A stretch of DNA of 64,000 bases from Absidia repens (GCA_002105175.1 MCGE01000026.1:186001-250000), one strand, 5' to 3'; positions 26,088 to 38,337 are shown, numbered from the stretch's first letter. The notes: a model not told the origin generated them from the sequence alone. Numbers and translations are program-made.

Positions 26088-27628
26088 TCATATTTTTTGC
26101 TTTTTGAATGGAGGTGAAGAAGGGAAGGTAGGGTCCAATGAATGCCGTCGTTTGGAAGCCTGTATCAAGGAGGATGTAGAAGGATCGTCATCAAGGGCGG
26201 TTTCAGGCATAAACAGGGATCCATCGGTACCTATATCCAGGAAACAAGTCAAAGGAGAGGCAGAGGCCTGTCTTGTTGTTTTGTCCCTTTCCAAAATCGG
26301 AATATCCATGGTATTGAGCATCCGTTGGATAAAACTGCGCATGGATTGATCGAAGGATTCAACAGGGTAAGTTTGAGCCAAACGATGAAAATGATCTTGC
26401 AAGTTCACTCCATCGCCAGCGATAAGGAACTAGTTAATAAAAAAAAAATAAAAAAAAGGACGAGTCAGGGTCTGAATGGTCCTAACAACAAATCACATAC
26501 ACACACGCGCATATCATATCTTTTTTTTTTTTTTTTTTGTTACCTCTTGTTCCCTTTGCCATACTTGACTTTTAAATAGAAACATGGACCGAGTTTTTGG
26601 AAAGAGTAAATGATGATCAGCGGCAGGGACAGACCATAAAGTAGAATCAGGGCAATAATCACCATCTTGTTCCTGTTCTTCTTCTTCATCATCATCGTCA
26701 TCATCGTCATCATCAGATAGTGCCAGATCAGGTTCATCTTCATCCTCTACATAGCCATGAGAAAAGATATCCACAATCGATTCCATCCCCACCTGACCAT
26801 CACATAGATAAGCCTCAATGGCTGCCTGCGTTAACAGATCCAAAAAGAGTTCATACCAAGCTTGTGGGAGCCCGCCTCCTATCACTTTTTCACCAGCGAG
26901 GGTAATCATCGGTGCCTTGCTCTTTTGTTGTTCATTCAATGCCAGTCGAAGCAGATCAGCGCTTGTTTTCAAGAATAATGGAATGGCATGAATCAGCGCA
27001 GAAGATCGGCAGGTGGCAGTGGTAGTTATCGTTGTCGTCGTCGTCGTCGTCGGCGTCGTCCGGTGGTGGGATTTTGGTGAGCTTGAGTGATTTGTTGTTG
27101 GTGATACTGATGGCGGTTGTGGTTTTGTTGGACAAAGGGGACATAGCAAACTACGGTGAAGGCGGCAATGAGATGCAAGGGGTTGTGCCTGATAAAGCTT
27201 CGAGCAGGTTGGATGTTCATCCTTCGTCTTCTTCCATGTCGTTGAGGGATCTCTGACTTGCGTTGGATCGTATCGTCCAAATACCGTATGGGTGAGTCGG
27301 CATAGATCGAGTCGTTGGCGAAACTGAGTGTCCAAATTGTAGTTGTTCTTCATGTTGTTTCGATGACTTGATAAAATACCTAAAATGAAAAGATGGACAG
27401 ACAATCAGTTAAGTGCTCTGATCGTTTGTTATCCATAACATCCACCTCGCATCGTTCCTTACCAGTGACAATAGATTCGACTGCTTTTTTGTGCTTTTCA
27501 TGCTTTGCTCGATGCGAGGACTTTTGTTGAGTTGGATCATGTTGATCCAAGCGTGACTGAATAGATAGATAAAGAAGTTGATCAAGGATAGTTTTATTGG
27601 TTGAGGCTGATTGCGGCAGGGAAACCAT
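26088..27628 (-). CDS. Unrecognised fungal protein, 447 residues
   Basis: Exons: 27628-27463, 27379-26544, 26429-26088, in frame across both introns, giving 447 residues. I do not recognise the family by name. The N terminus is basic (SSHRAKHEKHKKAVESI), followed by a region with NLDTQFRQRLDLCRLTHTVFG, a Cys/His-containing stretch (ASHCRLHRSLLCPLCP) that could bind metal but fits no standard finger, and a Thr-rich linker. A helical, probably structured part follows (IPLFLKTSADLLRLALNEQQ, then LPQAWYELFLDLLTQAAIEA and YLCDGQVGMESIVDIF), then an Asp/Glu run and a basic C terminus KKQKI that could be a nuclear signal. Its codon use and intron style resemble its neighbours. Confidence 0.8.
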
Positions 27629-27924
27629 TTAGGCACAAGTGCACATATGATAGAAGAAGAGATAGATAATTAAAGTGAGAGTGAGAGAAAAAAAAAAAAG
27701 AGGAAAAAAAAGGGGAGGGATGAGGGAATATATAAATAAACGAGATACCATAGATAAGGCAAAATAAAAAAGAGAGACAGTTATGCAGCGGGATTTGAAT
27801 CACAATCCCTAGCTATTCCGAAAACACATACACAAAAAAAAATAAAGGACAAGATTACAGAGATAATTTATTTACAAATGAGAGATAGGAAGGAAAAAAA
27901 AAAAAAAAAGGAGACAAAGGTAAA

Positions 27925-29139
27925 TCAAAAGGTGGTATGATGGTTTTTTTGGGAATGATGATGTTTGATAAGCCAGGTAAAAGGAAGTAAAGACTGATAC
28001 ATGAACCAAGTTCCGATAAGGGATGTAAATGATTTAGTCATGGAAAGGAATAATAAAATAATATGAAGAGGTGTTTCTCGGGAAATGTCGCTGGAAGTGG
28101 CTAAATTTGATTTTTGCTGTTGCTGTTGCTGGGAATAATGATGCTGTTGATAATGATGCTGATACTGATGCTTATATTGCTGTTGTGGTAAATGCTGCTT
28201 GTTTGTAGATGATGATGATGATGTTGATGATGATAATGTCGATAATGTGGATGATAAAAATGAAGTGACCAAAGAAGTTGATTTGTTTTTAACAAATTGA
28301 GATAAATTGACAACTACTGACCAAAGAATATCGTCTTCATCGTCTTCATCATCATCATGTAAAGACCAGTAATCACTATCGGATGCCATCGTTTCTTGCA
28401 CAGGGGACTCGGGTATGTATTCCAATTGTTCAATGTCGGGGTTGAATCGGACGGAAATAGGAGAAGTTCCAGGTTCTGAGCACGTTTTTGACCAGGGACG
28501 GTAAGTATTCGTACTTAAAGATGTTGATGTTGGTTTTTTCAATACTGATTTGATTCCTTGGGTTGTTGTAGAAGTGGTGGGGGTTGATGTTGACGTTGTT
28601 AATACTGGCTTGGTAGAATAGAATGGTCCGTATAGCCCTAAAAGGAAATTCAAATCCGAACGTTTTAGTTTCCTGTCTGGATATTTTTTATTTTTTACAA
28701 TACTATTATAATTGTGTTGTGTTTTATTGCATTTTTTTATATGTACGTAGTATATCGAACAAAACTTACATGTGATATCGGATTCTTTTTGCCTATACAT
28801 AATAAAAAAATGAATATCCTATTAGTCCATCATCCCACTCGTTTTCTCCATCTATTCTTTCGTTTTTGTTTACCAGTTGACTGATGATGGGCTCACTTTA
28901 ACATTTGATTGACCCAATTGATTTGTACAGATTCTGCCCATTTGTCTCCAGATTGCATTTTGAAAACGAATTAAGCGATCATGTTCGATTTGTATGGATT
29001 TTTGTTCCTTGTTACTATCAGTTAATTCCTTTTTGATTTTGATTTGATGGAGTTGTTTTTTGATTTCATGGTTTGCTTGAATAATATCGTTTGAGTCCCA
29101 ATCATGTGTAAGATAGTCAACGCATACACAGGCAGTCAT
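27925..29139 (-). CDS. Unrecognised protein with RVxF-like motif and C-terminal membrane segment, 333 residues
   Basis: Exons: 29139-28874, 28792-28770 (23 bases) and 28637-27925; 333 residues. The N-terminal ~75 residues form a charged helix (QLHQIKIKKELTDSNKEQKS). The middle is Ser/Thr-rich and contains GIKSVLKKP and SPISVRFNPDIEQLEYIPES; SVRF fits the short protein-phosphatase-1 docking pattern [RK]VxF loosely, which is an inference. Asp/Glu run, Ser run and Gln/His run follow. The last ~50 residues hold a hydrophobic stretch (LHIILLFLSMTK ... LIGTWFMYQSLLPFTWL), so the protein may be tail-anchored. Family not recognised. The 23-base exon makes the model less certain. Confidence 0.65.
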
Positions 29140-29889
29140 TTCGTTTTTATATATAATAAATTGTGAAAGGGAGGTTAAAAGGGAAAAGAGGGAGTGAAAA
29201 AATGAAAAAGATCGAATTGAAGGGAAAGAAAAGTAATAAAAGGGAAAAGTGTTTGGAGAACCCGGCATTTTATATTTATCACAAAAAGCACACCATTTTT
29301 TTTTATTTTACACATTTTCACGCCACACAATCTGTGACATCGGAACGTCTGTTTGGGCGATCGCCTTCTTTTTTTTTTTTTTTTATTCTCCCACACCCAA
29401 AATCGCTTTGGTTGGTTTTCCTGCACAGACCCCCTCCCCCTCGGTTACATTTTTTATTTTTGTTTTATCTAGACTCTTTTTTATTTATATTTTTGAAACG
29501 CATTATCAATCAACATCACTTCACTATCAAACAACACGTGCCTTTTTAGTAAGGCGAAAATGCGTCGGTTGTCTATTTTATTTTTTCCCATTCTATTAGA
29601 AGAAATTTGAAGAAGAAAATTCTCATTGTGTTACTTGCGCTTTTTTATTTTTATTCTATCGAATTGGACCATAGCTTGTTTTTAATCTTTTTTAGTGTAT
29701 CCGTGCGTTCCCTCAACTCAAATCCAAAGCTGTTTGCATTACAAATCTCGAAATTTATCGGGTCTCGAGTTTCCTCGGCGGTATTTGAAATGCGTCACGC
29801 AGCTTTTGGTTTCGTCTCCACTTTTTTTTTTGTCCTATCCTACTACTTGTGAAACTTTTTTTTTACGGTTTTCACGTCCGCTATGTTTT
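29140..29889. other. Gene-poor stretch
   Basis: Promoter region of the 333-residue gene and AT-rich sequence. Open frames here are Phe/Leu/Ser-rich readings of T runs and show no protein signature. A single CACGTG at about 29532. Confidence 0.4.
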
Positions 29890-30421
29890 TGACAGATCAA
29901 TACAACTCATTCTCAAACCAGGCAATGTGAACAAGTCAATCGCGAATGGCAGCTCATCGGTAAGCACTGTTTTTAACGCATCAGGAACGATACTAACCTG
30001 GTTTAAACTCTGGCTCCAAAGTAGACATGGGTGAATAGTGAATCTGAACCTGAAGAAACATCTATTTTTCCTGCTGACAATTTTGGCGCGCAGGCAAGTT
30101 GCATCTTTTCCTTTCCCTCTCTACCTCTTCTTTACTATATGTGACTCATATTATCTTTTAGTGAGTGTGTTACTTTTGGTGGAAGTGCCCAACGAAGTCT
30201 GGGTTACTACTCATGACAACAACTCAATGAACACCACACGATTGTCATGTCTGTCAATCCCCCATTAAAAGGTTCCTATGTCGACAAATACTGCGCATGA
30301 AACTGACTCTGGTGGAAAAAGCAAAATTTTGAAGCAGCAAAGGAATTTGTAGAACACTATCAAACATGTTTGTCTCAAATTGGTGATATGATTAAACAAC
30401 AAGCTCAGCAATAAGCACAAT

Positions 30422-30456
<35 letters not shown>

Positions 30457-30963
30457 ATTACCCCAATGGTGATGTCTTCTTGTCGTGGGTGAGGTTGTTA
30501 TGCCGAAAAAACGCATGGTTAACGCATATCTCCGCAACAAAATTACCGCAACAAATGACGGGCTGGTTGGTGAAAGGTTACTTTGGCCACAAAGATAAAC
30601 GCTAGGTAATACAAAAAAAAAAGAACGAAATTGGCAAGACCTAATTCATAGAGTTGGATAAGGTTTTGATTAGAACTAACTTTGTTGTTGTTGTTTGTTG
30701 TATTGTATTTTTTTATATATATTATGGCTTTTTTTCTAGTCCAGATCGCATTTTACTATGTCTCCGTGATGACAAGAAATTCGGATGAAACCTTTCATAC
30801 AGTAGAGGTGGATTGTGTTTTGATGAAAGATGAAAATTGGACAAATATGCTTGCATTGTAACAACATATGTATTTTTTCATTCATCTAAACGGTCGATCG
30901 GTGGTGACAATGTAAGTAATTTTCCCTTCTTTCTTCCGTTATCGTTATATTTACATACTCACG

Positions 30964-30995
<32 letters not shown>

Positions 30996-31530
30996 TTTGT
31001 TTCTTATCTGGATTAAATAAGGTTGATATATCATCCACCTACAAAACACGAAATAGGTCATATCCTTCGGGACCACTCTCTCAGTTGGGCCATTGAGATA
31101 TATCTCTTGATCAATGCAGCAAAGGAATTCTTCCGTTTAAACACTATAACCACTGATCCTCGACAACAACAGCAACAACAAGAAAGGCGAAACGGACAAG
31201 ATACAAAGACATATCGCTGTGGTAGGATTACACTTCGTGTCTACGATTTACATCGTTTTGCGTTTGAACTTATGGATTCAGAACTATTAGAATCGTTGCA
31301 CGGAAGGTCAAGATGGCTGAGTTCAAGGACAATTTATATATATTGATGGCGTGCGCTGGCAAATATGCTAATAGATGTGGTCAATTGTATGCCCAAGAAC
31401 AAGCTTATTTGGATACCAAGTCGTCGCTGTCAAGAACTGGGTACAACACCTCGTACCGTTTATCGATCGTCGCTATAAGTGTTGCCTCTGAATCGAATGA
31501 ATCCTTCAAAATGGTATACAATTAAGTTTC
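29890..31530 (+). pseudogene. Decayed multi-exon coding region, family unknown
   Basis: Several exon-like blocks on the plus strand read as plausible protein but are broken. One frame at about 30165-30520 reads ECVTFGGSAQRSLGYYS, stop, QQLNEHHTIVMSVNPPLKGS and, after more stops, QNFEAAKEFVEHYQTCLSQI, then a Gln run. The stops are TGA or TAA where CGA or CAA would continue it. Later blocks: 30724-30870 (FYYVSVMTRNSDETFHTVEV) and 31023-31525 (YHPPTKHEIGHILRDHSLSW; RITLRVYDLHRFAFELMDSE; YANRCGQLYAQEQAYL), also with frame changes. I cannot name the family. Boundaries are rough. Confidence 0.4.
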
Positions 31531-32139
31531 GGAATACAATAAACCTACAAGATTATATAATGTATCTCATTACTCTTTTTTCTTTTTAGATATACCCGGC
31601 CGCCTGAAATTACTTTGTACCAATTACCATGTTGTCCCCTCTAAGTTTGGTCCCATCCTCTAGTCATCAAATGATGAAACCCTCTTCCCCATCATCGCCC
31701 CTTTATCTTATATCTTCACCACATCCCTACATTATAGATAGTCTCTAAATTTAGTATAGATATTGACAATTGTTTGTTATATTATTATTTATTGTTCTTC
31801 AAAATAATAAAAAACCATATTCATCCTATTCTAGCTTCCATAAAAAACAATGTTGATGATTGTTGGCATAGTATTGCCTTTGATGAATTTAGAAGCCCTC
31901 CATGCATGTTTTGCATCTACATAGCCGACCCCTTGAGGCTCATTTGAAATTAGTATAGACTTCTTTTATTTACAATTATTATATTACGTTCAAAATAAAT
32001 AAAAAACTATATAGATATATATATATCGAATACATCCACGTTCCATATTAAATAAACTACAACTTTCAACTTACTACTAGGGCTTAAGGGATGAGGCAAA
32101 TAGTCATACATACGTATCTATATATCCAAGTTGAAAGCG
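31531..32139. other. Intergenic with repeat-like 3' modules
   Basis: AT-rich. Short stretches such as AAATTTAGTATAGATATTGACA and AAATTAGTATAGACTTC, each followed by an AATAAAAAAC-type sequence, resemble the 3' module of the dispersed repeat family. No gene seen. Confidence 0.35.
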
Positions 32140-32970
32140 GTCCAAAATACTCTATAGTAGTAGCGACACGAGCAGCACGACCTATGATTGGTCAAGCTGG
32201 AATATACTGCGACAGAGGGCGTTGAGAGAGGAAGTAGTCATAGTGGTTAGAGAGCAAGTATTTGAGAGGAAGCTCACAGAAATATATACAATAATAATTT
32301 TTTCTCACTATATAATGCGTCAAAGTATGAACGATAAAACGATATATTTTATTGAAACATATTGGTAGGCACTCAAACTAAAAGATGAGGGATTCATTGT
32401 AACAAGAGATTCAATGAAGGGATCTTTTGGATGAAGAATGAGGGAAACTATTGATGGGTATCTAAAGAATGCTCAGCACTAATCTAAAGGGACAATTTTA
32501 ATATGGAAGATAACATGCTGTCCTAGATATGAAAAATACTGAAAAGACATCGGTTATTGCTATAGAACAACAATCAACACTGATTAGAAGGGGTGGGATT
32601 AAAAAGGGATCTGTTGTACAAAATATGTGAGAAACTAATGGGACAGTTTTTAATTGAATCAGGTAAAACGAGACATACTTTATTCAATTGTAGATACAAA
32701 CTATGACAAAACCAATACTAAACTATGTTAAGGAAAGCTTCAATAAGCCAACTAATGGTGGTCCTAAACCCTAGATCCAAAATGAAAGGGTTTTCCCATG
32801 CATCTTGTAATCCCTGGGCTGAAAACGTTTCTAAACTGGACCTGACGCTAATCTAAGCCTAACCTAACCCCATAGGAGCCACAATTGTGGAAAATTAGAG
32901 AAGAAGAAAAAAAGGATAAAGCGAAAAAATAAAACAAGGTAGATAAACCTTCACGTGGGCGGTATTTGAA
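32140..32970 (-). repeat. Dispersed repeat family, copy B
   Basis: On the minus strand it begins TTCAAATACCGCCCACGTGA (CACGTG 32952-32957), then a pyrimidine tract, CACAATTGTGGCTCCTATG (shared with copy C), GCATGGGAAAACCCTTTCAT, ACATAGTTTAGTATTGG and TGAATAAAGTATG. A second module (CCCATTAGTTTCTCACATAT, GATCCCTTTTTAATCCC) matches copies C and D. The far end has a TTCCAGCTTGACC block near 32178-32195 that also occurs in D. Confidence 0.75.
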
Positions 32971-33299
32971 TTTTTTTTTTGGTCTCTCAGGATTTTGGTT
33001 TGCGATTTTTTTTTACTGCAGGATACAAAAAAGGCAACCCCTCTTTTTTCTTTTTACGCCAATCAATAGCATACAATATCATCAACATGGTTGTTCTCTT
33101 CTTCTGATGTTATTTTGTAGACAAGGTGGACCGCTTGGGCCTAGTTTATCACCATCACTGTAAAATAATTTGTCAGTTACGATAGGAAACAATAGCGTGC
33201 CCACTTTGATTGAACTACATACCTGATGTTACTGTATGTTTGTTCGACAACAGGATACATCACTCCCACGCGCCCAACACTCCATCACACATACATACA

Positions 33300-33420
33300 C
33301 AGACAAAGAATTGCATTATATTTAGACATGTCTCATAGCATTAGCATTAGACGAGTTTAGTTTAGTTATCATAGTTTATATCGACGTCTGGATAAAATAC
33401 ACCTTCATTTTTGCCTTCAT
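33300..33420 (+). repeat. Dispersed repeat family, 3' fragment G
   Basis: Only the 3' module is present: GAGTTTAGTTTAGTTATCAT, AGTTTATATCGACGTCTGGA and ATAAAATACACC, matching the end of copy A. The CACGTG head and the GGGGAAACCC core are absent. Confidence 0.5.
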
Positions 33421-33639
33421 GTATTGCACGTTGTATCTCATGCGTTTTTTTTTCTTTTTCTTTTTTTTCTTGCCGAGTGGGTATGCCCACACTATACTAC
33501 TGTGCAGTACTATAAAGATGGACAAAATGGTCCCAGTGATTAATATCAATCAATATATTAGGTATGTATTGTATTTTATTGACCATTTTCCATGATACCT
33601 TGGGAATTGAAAATTCAAAAATTCATCAAAACATATACT

Positions 33640-34541
33640 GCTTTGGAGTGGCGTGTGCGCCCTTTTATGTACTTGGTCAAATAATTTACAAAACGGCGGC
33701 ATATCAATAACGGTAAGTAAAAACCATGCATGGAAGGAGCATGATACGATTTTCTCGATTCACCTCATGATTTTTTCTTATATATGAAATTTATATCATA
33801 GCTGCCACCGGTACACTTGGAAGTTACGCATACAACCTTCTGTGCCTGTACTATTTGATTAACTCAAGCAAACCAGTGATTCCCAACTTACAGGATTTAT
33901 CAACTGGCTGCTATTTCCCAATATGTTGAACGAATTGTATGGAATTCACCGGAGGTGGGGCGACGACACTTTTTTTTTCTACCGAGGAAATGATACCGAG
34001 GTCGATATCTTTTATCACAAATGTGTAGTGCCTGCTGTTATTCCTGGAAAAAATGATTTCAAAATTTCACCAACAAAGCGTACAATAGATGCAACCTATC
34101 GGAAAAGTGAAAATACTTCAGATATTATGACATTATTGATTGGATTTTTTGACTATTATGCAACTTTTGACAACCGAGGATGCGCTGTGAGCTTCGATAA
34201 TGCTAGGAACAGATCCAGATCACGGTATGATAATTTAGTTGTGAGTGATCCATTCCTTCACACTCGAAATGTTACGTAAGTCGATGAAAAAAAGAATTCA
34301 CATTGATAAAGAATATTGAAATGTCCTTTTTTTGTTGCTGGGTGTTGAGGTAAAGGGGTTAATTATTGGTAAAGGATGTACTACTATTGGCTTGGCAACG
34401 ATCAAATCGGAATTCGAACGGGCGTGCTCTTTACTGAAAAATGGATCAACATTTGAAGATGTATGCCGTGAACTTGACTTGTCCTCAAGACATTATGATA
34501 AAGCATGTATTCAGAATCGTCGAGGCTCCAAGAGACCCTAG
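33640..34541 (+). pseudogene. Cid1/TUTase-like nucleotidyltransferase remnant
   Basis: Fragments of the central and PAP-associated domains of a non-canonical poly(A)/poly(U) polymerase. 33648-33710 reads ALEWRVRPFMYLVK, stop (TAA 33682-33684), FTKRRHINN; the family has VRPLV.LIK.W.K...IN here. After an intron (33711-33801) comes GTLGSYAYNLLCLYYLI and KPVIPNLQ. The frame then stops, and a shifted frame from about 33923 continues with GDDTFFFYRG, LLIGFFDYYATFDNRGC and VSDPFLHTRNVT, the hallmark end of the PAP-associated domain. 34332-34541 adds TIKSEFERACSLLKNGSTF. The catalytic GS...DxD part was not found upstream. Nonsense codon plus frame changes mark it as a pseudogene. Confidence 0.7.
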
Positions 34542-34836
34542 CCTGGTTTGTCCCTTGTTTTAGAATAGGGGGGTTTTTTTTTACCCTTTATCCACATATG
34601 TCTTTAGTAATTACTTTTTTTTATTATTATTATTATTGTATATTATAGTTTACCTCATTTTGTTTGATGAAAAATAAATATGTTTTACATAAATCATGCT
34701 GTTTTGAATAGAATTGAACAGGTGGAAATGATTTTGTATCGGGATTTGAATGTGTCTTTTTTTACTATTTAAAAAATCTCAATTCTTTCCTTTTCCCTTT
34801 TTTTTTTTTTGAAAGCCTCCCAAATTTACATTTACA
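34542..34836. promoter_or_regulatory. IPI1 promoter region
   Basis: AT-rich with an (ATT)n tract (34621-34635) and a T run before the IPI1 start. No specific site recognised. Confidence 0.35.
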
Positions 34837-37800
34837 ATGCCCAACGCACGAAAAAAGAAAGCCGCCAAAAATGAAGACTTCAAGGTAAGTGAATGAATTT
34901 GGATATACTCCTGAAATTATAGATATTCATTATATTGATTTTATTTCTTGGGGCTTTAGAAAAAGAAGCTCAAAGTGGGAAAAAACAAAGCTTTACCAGA
35001 CAATTTCACGGACACTTCTTTCACTTCCAAAAGTAAGTTGCCGGATGAACATGATCAGTAACGTATGCATGATTTAACATATACGATCTTAATATTATAG
35101 GTATTTCTCTTCCTAATCAAAGTATCACTGAAGACAAATCAAAGGAAATCACCACAGGACGAAACCTTACTCTGACGGATCTAGTGACACAATTGAAACA
35201 TTACAATAGCTCAGTAAAAAAAGGTATCATGTCACTATATCAATGGAACCAGGGCTAAAGTCTTAGCTTTACCAAAGACTGATATTTTATTTATCACTTT
35301 TTCAATATTAGATGCATTGGCCGGTCTTCAGGAGTTATTTGCCCGTCATCCTGGCATGTTGGTGTCTTCGCTTAGTACTATTGTGAATGGTATCGTCAAA
35401 CTCTTTATTGATGATGTAGGTATAGAGGAATTCTTATTTACGTAAATTATGGACAAAGGAAGCTTAACGATGTATTGACTATATTTTGTAGGATCGTGAC
35501 GTACGGAAAGCGCTATTGAAGTTTTTGGAAGAAACGTTTACTCAGGTGGATAAGGTAAGACACGATAAAAGGAAGCAAATAGAAAGGTATCTCACCCGTG
35601 CGTCTATTGTTCGTAGGTCGATTTGGAACCGTTTGTGCCATTGTTAATTATTTACACCTGCTCTGCCATGACACATATCATCGAAGACATCCGTCTTGAT
35701 GCCATCAAACTCCTCGATCTATGGGTGAACACGGTGCCTGAAGCTATCACTGGCAAATTTTGGAAACGGGTAGGTAGACATCAAAAGAAAAACTGCAAAG
35801 ATCACGGTACTAACCCGCCACTCTCTCTGCCCCTTTATATATATATGTATCCTGTATATTTAGATATCAGGAAATTTCATCAGTTTACTTGCGGTGGGAT
35901 CGAATAACATCAACATCTCAAAATCGACATCTTCAGGTACTGAAACAACTGCCGCATCCGTCAAAGCCGCTGCTGCTGTATCTCATTTACACATCAACAA
36001 ACATAAATTGGGACTATTGACAAGTATGACGAAGTTTTTTGAAGCTGGGTTATTTGAAGATCGACAAGACACGTAAGTTGAACCAGAATGATATTGATTG
36101 ACGATATATGTCCTGTTTATTTACTCATTATATATACATATATATATATATATATTTAGCTACTGGTTCTTATATAACTTCTTGAATGATCGACATGCAA
36201 AGAAAAGCTTTAAGCGGAAATTTGATCTGGATGAAAAAGCGAAAACAACGACGATTGTATGGGACGCATCATCAAAGGTAAAAAGTGGTTTTTTTCTTAT
36301 TTTCATGCTTTGACTTTTAACCTTACCGGTATTTTTGATATTTTTATAGGTTACCTATACTCCAGATAATATCATGGTGCACTCTGTCATTCCTTATTTA
36401 TCTGGTGGATCAGTACCTTTATCTTTCAATGCGTTGAATATTTTCGAAGCATCTGGAAGCAATGTTGGTCAAGATAAAATGAAAAACAAGGATGGGGACA
36501 AGAAGCAACAACAACAACAAGCCAACGATTTTAGTTTCCAAGATCGTGTGTCACAAGTCAAGGTATGTATACTGACCTTTTCTTTCTATGTGCATGGAAT
36601 TAAGACTTTTTTTTAAACCTTTTTTTTCTGCCTTAGGAATTCATTGAAACCTTCCAACCTATGCTAATTGGGAACTGGCTTGAATCTGCACCTGCCGTTT
36701 TTACTACTACCAACACAATCACCTATTCACCTGCTTTACAAATGCTACATACTGTGATCCATCTGTCTTTGGTGTTATGGCGGGCCATGGTCAGTGGTGG
36801 ATCTATTCAAGATACAACTCCTCAGTGGCTGGATACTCATCTGCAACAATTTTTGAAGCATCTGTCAGTATATTTCCCATATGGTATTTCATCTCTGGGC
36901 AATGGTGGTGCCAAGGTAAAAGAATTTACATACTATATACGATATGTGTTTGCTTGCCTCCATTATCATGTTAATAGTGTATTCTCAATTTAGGTCCAAT
37001 CCATTTTGCAAGAAATGAACATCATGACATGCGAATTGACATCTCTTTTCTTGATGGCAAGGAAAATTCAAGCGAATCAATCTCTTTCTTCTTCATCGAG
37101 TTTACAAATTGGCAAGAAGCGATCAGTTGAACAGATGGAACAAGATGATAAAGTACCTGGTTGGGCAGACAGAATTGTGGATTATGTCCTTGGCTTATTA
37201 GGTTTTGACGTAAGAGTGGCGAATGGGATCAAATGAATGTGCGTGAATAATGGAAGAATTAACTGCTCAAATGGTGTATGTTAGGAAATGGATACCAAAT
37301 CATCAAAAACCAAAATGTCAAGCATGTCCACCGAATTCCGGAATGAAAACTTGGTGGCGTTGCTGCCTGCTGTCTGGGGCTTTTTGAATTGTCTTGAAGG
37401 AGACCGTCAGCTTGATGTCTTCAAGGCTTTTATGGGCTATTCTCAACACTGCAGTGCTCATTCTGCATCCAAACGAACGACTGTGGCTTTTATTATCCGT
37501 TGTTATTTGGTAATGTCAACTGCGAAAAAAAAAGATGGCTGGCAATAATAAATAGAGATGATGGCTGACTTTTACTTTATAGATTCAATCAATGCCAAGC
37601 TACAATGGACGTTTCACATTGGATCCTACATCTCCATTTGCTGATTTGATGAAAAAATGGCTGCTCAGTCTTCCAAGATTGCTATGCGAACTGAAAACTC
37701 AACACATTGGAACAAGTCAGGTAAGAATAAACTCCAAACATAAAATACACAGAAATGATTTTCGACTAACGATATCTTGTCTTTGACGGTTTAGATGATT

Positions 37801-38337
37801 TTGAATGCTATGTGTGATATTGGAAAACGTGGTGACAAGGATATCTTTGCTACCGAGGTATACATTTGCTACAAACATCATTTTTATTTTGACAATTATA
37901 TTGACGCCTATACAATTTTTTTCTTCCTGATAATAGACTCTGAAAAAGACAACGCTATTGATGACCCCCTTCTTCTACTATGAATTACCTGGCAAAGGTA
38001 ACTGATTTTTTTTTTCGTTTTACTGATGAATCACCACCAGTATTAATAACACCATTGTTTGATGATTCTTCTTTTTCTTTGAAGACGGCGTTTATGGACC
38101 TTTTATTCAATTGCCGAGCGAACTTCAAAAACGGGCACTTGAATTCATGTATTATATTGGGGTTGATTCCGAAAGGGTTCAAACTTGCTTATCTAAATGC
38201 AAATCACGTAAGTCAGATTGACGAGCACTTTTTTTTTCTCATTTACTTACACATGCATGTTCCTCTATTTTTTTTTCATTTTTTTTTTTTCAATAGATGA
38301 TCAAATGACAGAAGAAGTACTCAACTGGATTATTTGA
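34837..38337 (+). CDS. IPI1: Pre-rRNA processing protein Ipi1/TEX10 (Rix1 complex)
   Basis: Component of the nucleolar Rix1/PELP1-TEX10 complex needed for ITS2 processing and 60S maturation. Seventeen exons keep frame: 34837-34884, 34960-35032, 35101-35223, 35312-35415, 35492-35554, 35617-35769, 35864-36072, 36160-36277, 36350-36562, 36637-36915, 36994-37209, 37285-37509, 37583-37720, 37795-37857, 37937-37997, 38085-38207, 38297-38337; 749 residues. The basic start PNARKKKAAKNEDFKKKKLK and the Ipi1-domain helices are typical: LTLTDLVTQLKHYNSSVKKD, ALAGLQELFARHPGML, VRKALLKFLEETF, LDAIKLLDLW. The rest is helical-repeat sequence with a Gln-rich loop. The very high intron number stands out in this window. 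AATAAA at 38420-38425. Confidence 0.88.

Noticed and set aside
27781..27830. Sequence GATTCAAATCCCGCTGCA on the minus strand resembling a tRNA 3' half
   Set aside because: No matching 5' half within 90 bases; no anticodon arm.
29163..29600. Overlapping Phe-rich plus-strand frames
   Set aside because: Generated by T-rich promoter sequence; two frames overlap and neither shows conserved blocks.
30418..30460. (CAA)n tandem considered as a CRISPR-like or structured repeat
   Set aside because: A plain trinucleotide run without spacers in a eukaryotic genome; part of a decayed Gln tract.
33923..34279. Treating the 118-codon Cid1-like frame as an independent intact gene
   Set aside because: Its N-terminal neighbours carry a stop and frame change, and the catalytic half is missing.
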